Source: Terriglobia bacterium
GTDB taxonomy: Bacteria > Acidobacteriota > Terriglobia > Bryobacterales > Bryobacteraceae
NCBI GenBank assembly: GCA_010084195.1
Contig: RGPS01000044.1
Coordinates: 1-32,309, forward strand
Direction of reading: 5' to 3'
DNA: 32,309 nucleotides
The notes under the pieces are model-generated. The model had not been told where the DNA came from and searched no databases. It saw only the letters and a list, made by a program, of their open reading frames with translations. Below, piece by piece: positions 8,647-16,206 of the stretch; within the stretch, counting starts at the first letter, position 1; every line of letters starts with the position of its first letter. Both the position numbers and the translations under genes were made by a program.

Positions 8647-9460
8647 ACTGAAGGCCGTCGAGATCCCTGGGTACGGTGATTTGGTAGGGTTTGCTCAGCA
8701 TTCCGCCTCGGACCAGCTGTCGCTTTCCTTTTCCGAGATCGATGGCTGCTTTGTTGATCCGTGACAGACACCCGTGCCTGTGACGGTCGGCGAAGAAAAA
8801 AAAGAGACGCTTCACTTTAACGCTGTGGCAATCGAGCAGCAGCTCTTCTAAACGTCGGGGACTGAGGTTGGAAAGCCCCTCGAATAGCTGGTCGACCTGA
8901 TGAAAGCTCTCGTGATCAGGCAACTCGTCAAGAACTTCGAGCACCGCACGTTCGGGCGATGAGAGGAACAGCGGCTGTCCCGTTTGCCCCCAAAGGTGGG
9001 CTTCTGCTTCGTCAGGCGTTGAATCGGATTCGGTCGCTATGGTTCCGAGATTGACCGAATAGGCCCAGAGCCGCTGGCTATTGTGATAGACGAACTTTGC
9101 AGAAACGGGGAGGTTGTTTAGCCACGTCGGGGGGCGCTTCGGCCCATAGAGATGTACCTCGGTCTGGTGGCAGGTCAGATAGTGTCCGTAGCCCTTTAGT
9201 TCCAGTGCGGTTCGCCCGCCCACTGCCAAATCACATTCAAGCAACGTCTGGAGCGAAATGACGACTTGCTGCCAGTTCAGCGCGGTTCTCGATCTCTGAT
9301 AGACCTGTCTGGTCGGCTGCTCCAGCCATCCGGCAGCCAAATACTGACTCCGCAGCGAAGTGGAATAGCCTTGCGCATTGAGCCAAGCAGCATCGACAAG
9401 AAACCCCTCGGGGAGGATTCGATTGAGACGGTTTAGCTTTCCCTCATTTTGCCCAGCCAT
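8645..9460 (-). CDS. abiEi: AbiEi-family antitoxin / autorepressor of a type IV toxin-antitoxin system
   Basis: A protein of 271 residues from ATG 9460; an in-frame TTG at 9469 is less likely. The N-terminal part (LPEGFLVDAAWLNAQGYSTS, then QYLAAGWLEQPTRQVY) looks like the winged-helix DNA-binding region of AbiEi proteins. It is followed by WQQVVISLQTLL, GGRTALELKGYGHYL and a C-terminal domain with FLSSPERAVLEVLDELP, the usual AbiEi core. In characterised AbiE systems this protein represses its own operon and neutralises the AbiEii toxin. The gene is intact and lies directly upstream of the toxin frame (stop at 8645-8647), in the standard order. The stretch looks less G+C-rich than its neighbours, which fits acquisition by transfer. 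Family call is strong; function here is inferred. Confidence 0.88.
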   Translation of the reverse strand: MAGQNEGKLNRLNRILPEGFLVDAAWLNAQGYSTSLRSQYLAAGWLEQPTRQVYQRSRTALNWQQVVISLQTLLECDLAVGGRTALELKGYGHYLTCHQTEVHLYGPKRPPTWLNNLPVSAKFVYHNSQRLWAYSVNLGTIATESDSTPDEAEAHLWGQTGQPLFLSSPERAVLEVLDELPDHESFHQVDQLFEGLSNLSPRRLEELLLDCHSVKVKRLFFFFADRHRHGCLSRINKAAIDLGKGKRQLVRGGMLSKPYQITVPRDLDGLQ

Positions 9461-9461
9461 A

Positions 9462-9476
9462 CTACGCAAATTAGCA
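9462..9476. promoter_or_regulatory. Operator-like box 1 (proximal to the abiEi start)
   Basis: CTACGCAAATTAGCA. It matches the box at 9528-9542 at 12 of 15 positions, all differences being transitions. Its surroundings also form an imperfect palindrome (TATGCTAATTTGCGTA on the minus strand, 12 of 16 positions symmetrical). It sits immediately before the ATG at 9460, downstream of the predicted -10 box. It may be an AbiEi binding site; this is inference. Confidence 0.4.
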
Positions 9477-9503
9477 TAATCTCAAACCCATGGCAAGTTT
9501 GAA

Positions 9504-9509
9504 ATTATA
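9504..9509 (-). promoter_or_regulatory. Consensus -10 box (TATAAT) of the abiE operon
   Basis: On the minus strand 9509-9504 reads TATAAT, inside an A+T-rich stretch unusual for this window, about 44 bp before the abiEi ATG. No good -35 hexamer is visible at standard spacing. The two repeated boxes on either side support this as the regulated promoter. Confidence 0.5.
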
Positions 9510-9527
9510 AAAATACACTAAGTCAGG

Positions 9528-9542
9528 CTACGTAAACTAACA
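9528..9542. promoter_or_regulatory. Operator-like box 2 (distal)
   Basis: CTACGTAAACTAACA, the second copy of the element at 9462-9476, in the same orientation 66 bp away. It lies about where the -35 region of the TATAAT promoter would be. Bound repressor there would block polymerase. Confidence 0.4.
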
Positions 9543-9849
9543 CATTTATAAACCGAGATCCGAGTGCCCAAGATCGGGCATCCTGCGACAACCTCACCAG
9601 GCAAAGCGGTTCGTTCCGCCGACGAATCGGGGTCGACGAGCCCCCTTTCCGCTTGATGCTTGTCTCGGTGCCAGAGGATGTAGTACCAGCGGCGCTTCAC
9701 TCCGCGACTGGAACAGCCACCGCGCGTTCGAGCCTGAGCACACCACAACGGGCCACTTCTGAGCCTGGTGGCCGTACGGCGACGCCAGGATGTCGCGTCC
9801 CGGACCTGGGTTGTTGAATGGACCGCCGGACCACAACGGAAACTCCGCC
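9543..9849. other. Unassigned 307-bp stretch between abiE promoter and aroE
   Basis: No recognisable gene. The longest frame is an 80-codon minus-strand ORF (9836-9594) beginning MWSGGPFNNPGPGRDILASP. It has no Shine-Dalgarno that I can see and no family I recognise. A second frame continues from the antisense of aroE. G+C rises again compared with the abiE promoter. I see no tRNA, no clear terminator and no copy of the tRNA-Gly 3' end that would mark an attachment site. It could be a gene remnant. Confidence 0.4.
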
Positions 9850-10707
9850 CTAAATGCCGAGGGCTTTTCGCAGGGCTTGCTTCATCACTCCGACCGGGGC
9901 CTCCTGCCCGGTCCACAACTGGAAACCGATCGCGCCCTGATGCACCAGCATGGAAAGACCGTCGAGTACGGGCAGGCTGCGGCGGCGCGCGGCGGCGAGA
10001 AGGCGTGTCTCTGGCGGGTTGAAAACAGCGTCGCAGACCAGCAAGTCCGGTTGCGCACAAGACAGGTCCACAGGTGGCATCGCCCCGATGTCCGGGTACA
10101 GGCCGATCGAGGTCGCATTCACCAGCAGCCCGGCATCCTCCGGAACCTGATAGATCTCCGGCCAGGACTGCCACCGAATCTTACACCCGGTCCTGGCGGC
10201 GAGATCGTCAACCATCGCCTTTGCGCGGTCAGCGGACCGGTTCACCACCAGAATTTCCTCCGTTCCCGCCAGCGCCAATTCCGTCACGATCGCGCGGGCC
10301 GCGCCTCCTGCGCCGAGCACAACCGCCTTTTTCCCTTTCGGATCTACCCTGGCGTCTATACGAACGCCCCGAAGGAAGCCCTTTCCGTCTGTATTCATCC
10401 CGACCAGCCGATCGCCCTGACGGCAAACCGTATTCACAGCGCCGATCAACGCGGCATCCGGCGCGACCTCATCCAGATGCCGAAGGATGGCAACCTTGTG
10501 CGGGATCGTTAGATTCAAGCCCCGCATTCCGAAAGCTCGAACGCCGGTGATCGCATTGGCCAGCTGGTCGGGGGCGACTTCGATAGTGAGATACCGCCAG
10601 TCGAGGCCCAGTGCGCGAAAGGCTGCTTCCTGCATGACTCCGGTAGGATTCTCGGCAACCGGCTGGCCGAGACAAGCGACGAGTTCAGCTTTGAAGTTTG
10701 CGGGCAT
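9850..10707 (-). CDS. aroE: Shikimate dehydrogenase (AroE-like, atypical N-terminal motif)
   Basis: 285 residues. It reduces 3-dehydroshikimate to shikimate with NADPH in the aromatic amino acid pathway (cytoplasm). Visible features are NLTIPHK with catalytic Lys71, AVNT..., MNTDGKGF with the paired Asp107, the Rossmann nucleotide loop VLGAGGAARA (about 131-139), VNATSIGLYP, and the C-terminal DGLSMLVHQGAIGFQLWTG. The ATG at 10707 follows a GGGGGAG Shine-Dalgarno. Odd point: the usual HSxSPxxHN block, whose serines hold the shikimate carboxylate, reads ENPTGVMQE here. The catalytic Lys/Asp pair remains, so activity is expected, but this is a divergent subgroup and another related substrate (for example quinate) is possible. 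It is 53 bp downstream of the di-haem protein gene on the same strand. Confidence 0.9.
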   Translation of the reverse strand: MPANFKAELVACLGQPVAENPTGVMQEAAFRALGLDWRYLTIEVAPDQLANAITGVRAFGMRGLNLTIPHKVAILRHLDEVAPDAALIGAVNTVCRQGDRLVGMNTDGKGFLRGVRIDARVDPKGKKAVVLGAGGAARAIVTELALAGTEEILVVNRSADRAKAMVDDLAARTGCKIRWQSWPEIYQVPEDAGLLVNATSIGLYPDIGAMPPVDLSCAQPDLLVCDAVFNPPETRLLAAARRRSLPVLDGLSMLVHQGAIGFQLWTGQEAPVGVMKQALRKALGI

Positions 10708-10760
10708 AACTTTTATTCTCCCCCGCTCCAGTTCCCGTGCTTGCGGCTCAAAACGCGGGT

Positions 10761-12101
10761 TCAGAGCACGCCCAGAAAATCCACCAGGTCCTGGCGTTCC
10801 CCCGGAGCAAAACGGAACATGTAGCGTCGTTCATAAAACTCCACAATATCGGGAATCGTTTGTGCCGACCCGTTCGAAAAATACGGAGCGCGTGCCGCCA
10901 GCCCCCGGAACTGCTGCATCACGATCGCCCCGACGTCCGCGCATTTTCCGGACACCAGCGCGCGGCCCGGGTCCTGCGTATAGATCACCCGCCCGAGTCC
11001 CGGGTGAGGGGTTGCCGTTGTCTCGCAGGTGACCCGAAACAGAGGCAGCGCCGGGTCCGCTTCCGCCATCGGGTGGTTGGTAGTACCAATGTCCATCCAG
11101 CGCGTTATTCCCGCGCTGTGGCAGGTCCCGCACGTGGTGGCCCCTGGGGCAAAAGTCCGGCCAAAGAAGACATCCCGGCCGCGCGCCACGGAGGCACGGA
11201 ACTGCAGCTGGGTATTGAGTTCCCCGGCACCACTTGCCGGACGCCACGCATCAAACGACAGGGAAGGTGCCAGAGCCCCAACTACACCGCCCCGAAGGTT
11301 GGCGGCACCGAGAGCCGGTGGCCCGTCCTTCTCAGTAAGCAAGCCCCCCCGAATGTCCGCACTCTGCGCCATGTAGAGCTGGGACTCGAATTCGACGATC
11401 TGCCGAAGCTGCTCGCGGGTAGGAACTGTGGCCTGCTGGTGTCCAGTGGCGGCTGAGACGGCCTGATCTTCGAGCGAGGTCTCCCGCCCGTCCGCCATGA
11501 AGGTAAGACCCTCCGGTCCGGCAACAACATACTTCAGATTTGCGGTAACGCGAGGCCGACGAAAGACCGACACGGCAGGCGCAGGGGATTCAAGCCCATA
11601 AGTCTTGCTGAGATTGCAGCCCGTCGGGTCCCGAACTACCTCGAGCCTGAATTCCGGGACCACTTTTTTCGGAGGCCAGGGCAGGGCGATGCGAAAAAGC
11701 CCCCGCTCCACAAGCAACGAGTGGGACGAAGCCTCCTGCTGGGGCAGATCCGGACAATTGGAACCGTCAATAGCCGCGAAGAGTGGATCTTTGCCAGAGG
11801 TCTCCTGCCAGCGTTTGCTGATGGCCGCAGCAGAAATACTCATCGCATTCGAGGGCTGGTGGCACGTGATGCAGGCACGACCGTTGGTCCCGAGAGCTTC
11901 GAAGAAAGGGTGTCCGGTGGTTCGGACCGCGCCCTTGGTATTCAGCACGCTGACGCGGCCCAGAGGGTCGTCGAAGTCCTGTTCCCAGGGAAAGAGGCTG
12001 CCCTGCCCTGCGTCCCACCAGATGCGGTCAGAACCGCCATACTGCGCAGATAAGGGAGTGACGGTCAAAAAGACCAGAAACACAAGGCTGAAGGCTCGCA
12101 T
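10761..12101 (-). CDS. Secreted di-haem cytochrome c peroxidase/MauG-like protein
   Basis: 446 residues with a cleavable signal peptide (MRAFSLVFLVFLTVTPLSA, then Q). Two c-type haem motifs are present: CITCH (C77, C80, H81) and CGTCH (C324, C327, H328). The C-terminal RAPYFSNGSAQTIPDIVEFY matches the conserved raPYfHdGs...L.evv.fY block of the cytochrome c peroxidase/MauG family. The protein should be periplasmic and either reduce peroxide with electrons from a small cytochrome or act as an oxidase on another substrate. The spacing between haems (about 247 residues) is longer than in classic bacterial peroxidases. GGAG lies only one base before the ATG, so the start is plausible but not well supported by a ribosome binding site. 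Neighbours give no clear pathway link. Confidence 0.85.
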   Translation of the reverse strand: MRAFSLVFLVFLTVTPLSAQYGGSDRIWWDAGQGSLFPWEQDFDDPLGRVSVLNTKGAVRTTGHPFFEALGTNGRACITCHQPSNAMSISAAAISKRWQETSGKDPLFAAIDGSNCPDLPQQEASSHSLLVERGLFRIALPWPPKKVVPEFRLEVVRDPTGCNLSKTYGLESPAPAVSVFRRPRVTANLKYVVAGPEGLTFMADGRETSLEDQAVSAATGHQQATVPTREQLRQIVEFESQLYMAQSADIRGGLLTEKDGPPALGAANLRGGVVGALAPSLSFDAWRPASGAGELNTQLQFRASVARGRDVFFGRTFAPGATTCGTCHSAGITRWMDIGTTNHPMAEADPALPLFRVTCETTATPHPGLGRVIYTQDPGRALVSGKCADVGAIVMQQFRGLAARAPYFSNGSAQTIPDIVEFYERRYMFRFAPGERQDLVDFLGVL

Positions 12102-12180
12102 GCTCCGACCAGCATAGCCCGCCTGGCCAGGCTCTCCGATTCATTTCCGCGATACCGCCGATAACGAATAACAGTTACGC

Positions 12181-12984
12181 CTAATTGACTGTCTCAGCAC
12201 TGTATCGTGCGATGAGGCCGGTCCGCACGACGACCCGAAAAGTCCACGCAAACAGGGCCCAGGCGGCCAGCAACCAGAAGGCAGCCAGGCCAATGGAGGC
12301 AGCGACATCGAGCATCGGGACCGGCTGCCCCGCAGCGATGGCGCGGAGGCTCTCAAAAACCCACGTCGGGGGTAGCAGCCGGGCCACGGGCTGCATCCAG
12401 GCGGGCAAAGTGGTGACGGGGTAGAAGACGCCCGCGAACGGGGCCAGCACGGCGGGAATCGGCCAAACCAGCCACTCCCCTGCCGGGCCGAGTCGCAGGA
12501 CCAGCGCGGAAGCCACAATTCCCAGCGAGATCCCGAACATAAAGAGCACCAGCACGAAGGGGGCCGCCAGGAGCCCCAGCGTTGCGATTGAGTAGCCGAA
12601 TGCGATAGCGGCCAGCAGGATCATGGCCAGCAGGCCAAACGAACTGGTAATAAGCGACGTGATGGTGAGGCCTGCGAGGTATTCGCTGATGGAAAGCGGC
12701 GAAGCGAAGATATTGAGGAAGTTCCGGGACCACACGTCTTCGAGGAAACCAACAGTAAGGCCGTGCATGGCACGGGTGAGAAAATCCCAGAGCAGGACGG
12801 CCCCCAACAGGCGTGGGACGAAGCTGAAGCCGGAAGCCGCGACGCTGTTCAGGTACTTCGTGATAAAGCCCCAAAGCAGGATATCGAGCAGAACCCAGCC
12901 AAACATGGGCAGAACGCGCACGGGGCTGCCCTTCATCAGGTAGAACTGACGGAGTATGACGGCCTTTATGCGGACGAGCTTCAT
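12181..12984 (-). CDS. ABC-2 type transporter permease
   Basis: 267 residues with six hydrophobic segments (for example VLPMFGWVLLDILLWGFI, LLAMILLAAIAFGYSIATLGLLAAPFV and a final FWLLAAWALFAWTF). It has the ABC-2 layout: short cytoplasmic N-terminus, a loop after helix 2 rich in W/R, and the re-entrant PAVLAPFAGVFYPVTTLPAWMQPVARLLPPTWVFE block near residue 185-220. Together with the ATPase whose stop codon it overlaps (12981-12984, ATGA), it forms an exporter. Substrate is unknown. It is translationally coupled to the ATPase. Confidence 0.92.
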   Translation of the reverse strand: MKLVRIKAVILRQFYLMKGSPVRVLPMFGWVLLDILLWGFITKYLNSVAASGFSFVPRLLGAVLLWDFLTRAMHGLTVGFLEDVWSRNFLNIFASPLSISEYLAGLTITSLITSSFGLLAMILLAAIAFGYSIATLGLLAAPFVLVLFMFGISLGIVASALVLRLGPAGEWLVWPIPAVLAPFAGVFYPVTTLPAWMQPVARLLPPTWVFESLRAIAAGQPVPMLDVAASIGLAAFWLLAAWALFAWTFRVVVRTGLIARYSAETVN

Positions 12985-13727
12985 AAATCTTCCCGAAGAG
13001 GCTCACGGGCCACGGCGACAAAAAGATCTTCGAGCGAAGCATGCCCGTTGAGACCCGCGAGGGTCCGGGGATTCCCTTCCAGCAGAATCCGTCCCCGCGA
13101 AAGGAAAAGCAGGCGATCACAGGTGGCTTCCACTTCCGCCATGTTGTGGGAGGTCCAGAGGACGCCGCCTTTGCCCCGTGCGGCAAAAGCCTGAATCCGG
13201 GCGCGGATGGCGCGGGCGGTGGAGGGATCGAGCGAGGCGGTTGGTTCGTCCAGCAGGAGCAGGGCCGGGTTGTTCAGCATGGCCTTAGCGAGGGAAACAC
13301 GAGTCTGCTCACCGGACGACAGGACCCCGCAGCGGGTACGCCGGAATTTATCCAGATCAAACTCGGCAATCACCTCGTTCATTCGCGAGGTGAGGTCTGG
13401 TGTCTCATAGAGCATACCGAAAATACGGAGGTTTTCTTCTACGGTGAGGTTGCCTGGAAGTGGCGCGTAGACGGCCGCGAAGTTCGTCCGGGACAAGGCG
13501 GCCCCCCGGGCTTTGGCCAGGTGATGGCCCTCGATATGAATGCTGCCCGAATCGGGGGCGAGCACACCCAGAATCATGCTGATGGTGGTGGTCTTGCCCG
13601 CGCCGTTCGGCCCGACCAGACCAACGATCTCACCACCCGCGACGGAAAACGACAGAGCATCGACAGCCACGCGGGCACCGTAGGCTTTTCGCAGGCTCGT
13701 GGCCTTGAGGACTGGGTTCAATTCCAC
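12981..13727 (-). CDS. ABC transporter ATP-binding protein
   Basis: 248 residues from a GTG start at 13727. Walker A is GPNGAGKTT (about 39-47), the Q-loop region is FAAVYAPLPGNLTVEENL, the signature is LSSGEQTRVSLAKA, Walker B is ALLLLDEPTASLDP, and the H-loop is TSHNMAEVE. The Q-loop glutamine position reads Y/A, as in some ABC-2 exporters. It energises the downstream permease (4-bp overlap). The sulfatase stop lies 11 bp upstream on the same strand, so all three are probably cotranscribed. The signature LSSGE is a common variant of LSGGQ. Substrate not predictable. Confidence 0.95.
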   Translation of the reverse strand: MELNPVLKATSLRKAYGARVAVDALSFSVAGGEIVGLVGPNGAGKTTTISMILGVLAPDSGSIHIEGHHLAKARGAALSRTNFAAVYAPLPGNLTVEENLRIFGMLYETPDLTSRMNEVIAEFDLDKFRRTRCGVLSSGEQTRVSLAKAMLNNPALLLLDEPTASLDPSTARAIRARIQAFAARGKGGVLWTSHNMAEVEATCDRLLFLSRGRILLEGNPRTLAGLNGHASLEDLFVAVAREPLREDL

Positions 13728-13738
13728 CAGCTATTAGC

Positions 13739-15352
13739 CTACCCTGCGGCCGCAGCCATGCGACGCTTGTTGCTGGGAGGGGCGTTTTCGCGAACCCTGG
13801 CGAACGTCTCGTCACGGTCCTTCCACAAGGCCGCCATCCTGCGAACACGCTCCGGCTGGGAGGCCGCCAGGTTATGCTGTTCAGCGCGATCGGTCTTCAG
13901 GTTGTACAGCTCCCACTCGCCCTTTTCTCCGATGGCAACCAGCTTCCAGTCTCCCTGGCGCAGCGCCCGGTTGTTGTTGTGGTTGAAGTAGATGTACTCA
14001 TGCGGGGCTGCCCCATCTTTGCGAAGGGCAGGCGCGAGGCTTCGGCCGGCCAGCGGCGGAGTTCCGGGCTCCGTCGCGACCTTCCCCCCGGCAAGTTCCA
14101 CCAGAGTCGGCACGATATCGACAAAATGGCACGGTTCCTGGCGAAGTTTGTTGGCGCCCAGATTGCCGTTTGGCCAGGAGACGATGAGGGGAGACGCGAT
14201 ACCACCTTCATTCACCCAGGATTTGTGCAGGCGAAACGGCGCGTTGGCGTTCGAAGACCAGCCGGGGCCGAGGCCGAGGTGGGTCATCATGGACCCCGGA
14301 GCCGCAGTACTATCGTGGCCATCCCCTCGAATGAGCTGTTCAGAACTGGCACCGTTGTCGGACATGAAGAGCACGATGGTGTCGCGCTCCGCCCCCATCG
14401 CTTTCACCTGATCCAGAACCTTACCGATTTCAGCGTCCATGCGGGTGATCATGGCCGCGTGGATGGCCATCTTGGTTCGCTGGAAATCCTTTTGGACCGG
14501 CGTCAGGGTAGACCACGGCACCGCTTTCGAAATTTCACCGGGGCCGACCTTCTCCGTCAGCTCTTTGTCCGGCGTGTTCCATTTGGTCCACATTTCGGGT
14601 TCCAGCGGTGCTGCCGGGCCATTGATGAGACCCATCTTCTGCATGCGCTGGACTTTCCGTTCCCGGGCAGTATCCCAGCCTTCCGTAAAACGGCCCTTGT
14701 AGTGATCAATGTCGGCCTGGGGTGCCTGCAGCGGGAAGTGGGGCGAGTGGAAAGCGACGTACATCAGGAAGGGGTCGGCAGCATGGTCCTTCTGGTGCTC
14801 TTTCAGAAACTGCACGCTGTAATCGGCAATGGCGGTGGTGCTGTAGTAACCCTCGCCTGGCTTGGGAAGCGCCTTGCCATCCACCTCGTGTCGATTCTGG
14901 GTAAAGAAGCGTAGTTCGTCGAGCATCGCGTAGGAATGATCGAAGCCGACGCCGCCTTCCCCGGTAGCGAACCGCAAGTGCCATTTGCCGGAATGATAGG
15001 TCCGATAGCCCAGTGGTTTCAGATACTCCGGCAGGAACTTCGTGTAAGAGGGTACGTTCCCGGGGGTCATCACATCGGAGGCCGTTTGCTGGGCGTAGTA
15101 GCCGGTCATCAGACAGTTGCGGGAAGGGCCACAGCGCGCAGTGGAATAGAACTGAGTGAAGCGGAGGCCCTGAGAGGCCAGCCGATCCAGGTTCGGCGTA
15201 TCCACGTCACCGCCGTAGCAGCGAGCGTCAGCAAACCCCATGTCATCCGCCAGAATGACCACGAAGTTTGGTTTTTTGGCCGCAGCCATGCCCGTTGCTG
15301 CTGCGGTAGCCGCTACTGCGGCGCTCTGAAAAAAGTCTCGGCGATTCAACAT
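13739..15352 (-). CDS. Tat-exported sulfatase (formylglycine type)
   Basis: 537 residues from ATG 15352, chosen because a GGAGA Shine-Dalgarno stands 8 bp upstream and because it begins LNRRDFFQSAAVAA, a twin-arginine signal; a further-upstream in-frame start would only add nine residues. Metal ligands ILADDMGFAD (D36, D37) and the sulfatase signature STARCGPSR are present, with Cys74 the residue converted to formylglycine. HSGKWHL, MSDNGASSE and VSWPNG are further family blocks. It hydrolyses sulfate esters outside the cytoplasm, probably on polysaccharides or aryl sulfates. No formylglycine-generating enzyme is encoded in the window. Cys-type maturation by either FGE or anSME is possible. 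It lies upstream of, and probably in operon with, the ABC exporter. Confidence 0.93.
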   Translation of the reverse strand: MLNRRDFFQSAAVAATAAATGMAAAKKPNFVVILADDMGFADARCYGGDVDTPNLDRLASQGLRFTQFYSTARCGPSRNCLMTGYYAQQTASDVMTPGNVPSYTKFLPEYLKPLGYRTYHSGKWHLRFATGEGGVGFDHSYAMLDELRFFTQNRHEVDGKALPKPGEGYYSTTAIADYSVQFLKEHQKDHAADPFLMYVAFHSPHFPLQAPQADIDHYKGRFTEGWDTARERKVQRMQKMGLINGPAAPLEPEMWTKWNTPDKELTEKVGPGEISKAVPWSTLTPVQKDFQRTKMAIHAAMITRMDAEIGKVLDQVKAMGAERDTIVLFMSDNGASSEQLIRGDGHDSTAAPGSMMTHLGLGPGWSSNANAPFRLHKSWVNEGGIASPLIVSWPNGNLGANKLRQEPCHFVDIVPTLVELAGGKVATEPGTPPLAGRSLAPALRKDGAAPHEYIYFNHNNNRALRQGDWKLVAIGEKGEWELYNLKTDRAEQHNLAASQPERVRRMAALWKDRDETFARVRENAPPSNKRRMAAAAG

Positions 15353-15411
15353 GTAATCTCCACGATGATACTCCCACAACCGGTTCCACCCTCATGGCAT
15401 GATGGGCAGAG

Positions 15412-16206
15412 ATGTCCAGTTTACTTACGTCGCCCCTTCTTCCCTCAGTCTTTTTCGGGCACGGAAACCCGATGAACGCTTTGCAGGACAACCTCTGGAC
15501 GCGAGAGTGGCGAGCCCTCGGCGAGACCATCCCCCGCCCCCGGGCGATTCTCGCCATTTCAGCGCACTGGTATATACGAACCACGGGCGTGACGATCAGT
15601 ATGGCCCCCGAGACCATCCACGACTTTGGCGGTTTTCCCGGAGAATTGTTCGCCGTCCGGTACCCCGCACCTGGCGACATGGGACTGGCGCGCCGCGTAC
15701 AGGAATTACTGGCACCGATCCCCGTAGCGCTTGACGGTTCGTGGGGGCTCGATCACGGGACCTGGTCGGTGCTGAAGCACGTGTATCCGAATGCCAATGT
15801 GCCCGTGGTGCAACTCAGTATTGACGCGACTCGACCGCCGCAATACCACTTCGACATTGGCCAAAGACTGGCTCAGTTACGCGAGGAAGGGGTCCTGATT
15901 GTCGGCAGTGGCAATCTGGTGCACAACTTGCGGAGATACGCCTGGGGGGTGGACAATGCCCCACCCTATGACTGGGCGCTGCGATTTGAGGCGGAAGCCC
16001 GGGGCCTGCTTCTGTCCGGAGACGTCGGTCCGCTCATTGACTACCAGAAACTGGGGCCGGACGCGGCGCTCTCCATCCCCACGCCGGAGCACTACCTGCC
16101 TCTGCTGTACGTGCTGGGAACCCAACGAAAAAACGAAGCCATCTCGCTACCCGTTATGGGGATCGAAGGTGGCTCCGTGTCTATGCTCAGCGCTAAAATC
16201 GGCTAG
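15412..16206 (+). CDS. ygiD: 4,5-DOPA dioxygenase extradiol-like protein (LigB family)
   Basis: 264 residues. It matches the YgiD/DODA-type ring-opening dioxygenases: SVFFGHGNPMNAL near the N-terminus (His17), ILAISAHWY (His51), DGSWGLDHGTWSVLKHVYP (His114), GSGNLVHNLR (His176), and PTPEHYLPLLYVLG near the C-terminus. The histidines supply the Zn/Fe site. The family cleaves catecholic rings such as L-DOPA, though bacterial substrates are often unknown. ATG 15412 has only a weak upstream purine run. It is transcribed divergently from the sulfatase across a 59-bp gap, and its TAG stop overlaps the stop of the convergent sulfite-oxidase gene in one CTAG. Confidence 0.92.
   Translation: MSSLLTSPLLPSVFFGHGNPMNALQDNLWTREWRALGETIPRPRAILAISAHWYIRTTGVTISMAPETIHDFGGFPGELFAVRYPAPGDMGLARRVQELLAPIPVALDGSWGLDHGTWSVLKHVYPNANVPVVQLSIDATRPPQYHFDIGQRLAQLREEGVLIVGSGNLVHNLRRYAWGVDNAPPYDWALRFEAEARGLLLSGDVGPLIDYQKLGPDAALSIPTPEHYLPLLYVLGTQRKNEAISLPVMGIEGGSVSMLSAKIG

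Noticed and set aside
7622..9849. Attachment-site repeat of the tRNA-Gly 3' end
   Set aside because: No convincing second copy of the tRNA end was found before aroE, and no integrase gene is present.
12121..12132. Perfect 12-bp palindrome GCCTGGCCAGGC between permease and peroxidase genes
   Set aside because: Short G+C-rich palindromes arise easily at this composition; there is no second copy or promoter next to it that I can see.
13041..14914. Plus-strand open frames of 316 and 346 codons
   Set aside because: They are shadows of the ABC ATPase and sulfatase, both with complete catalytic motifs on the other strand.
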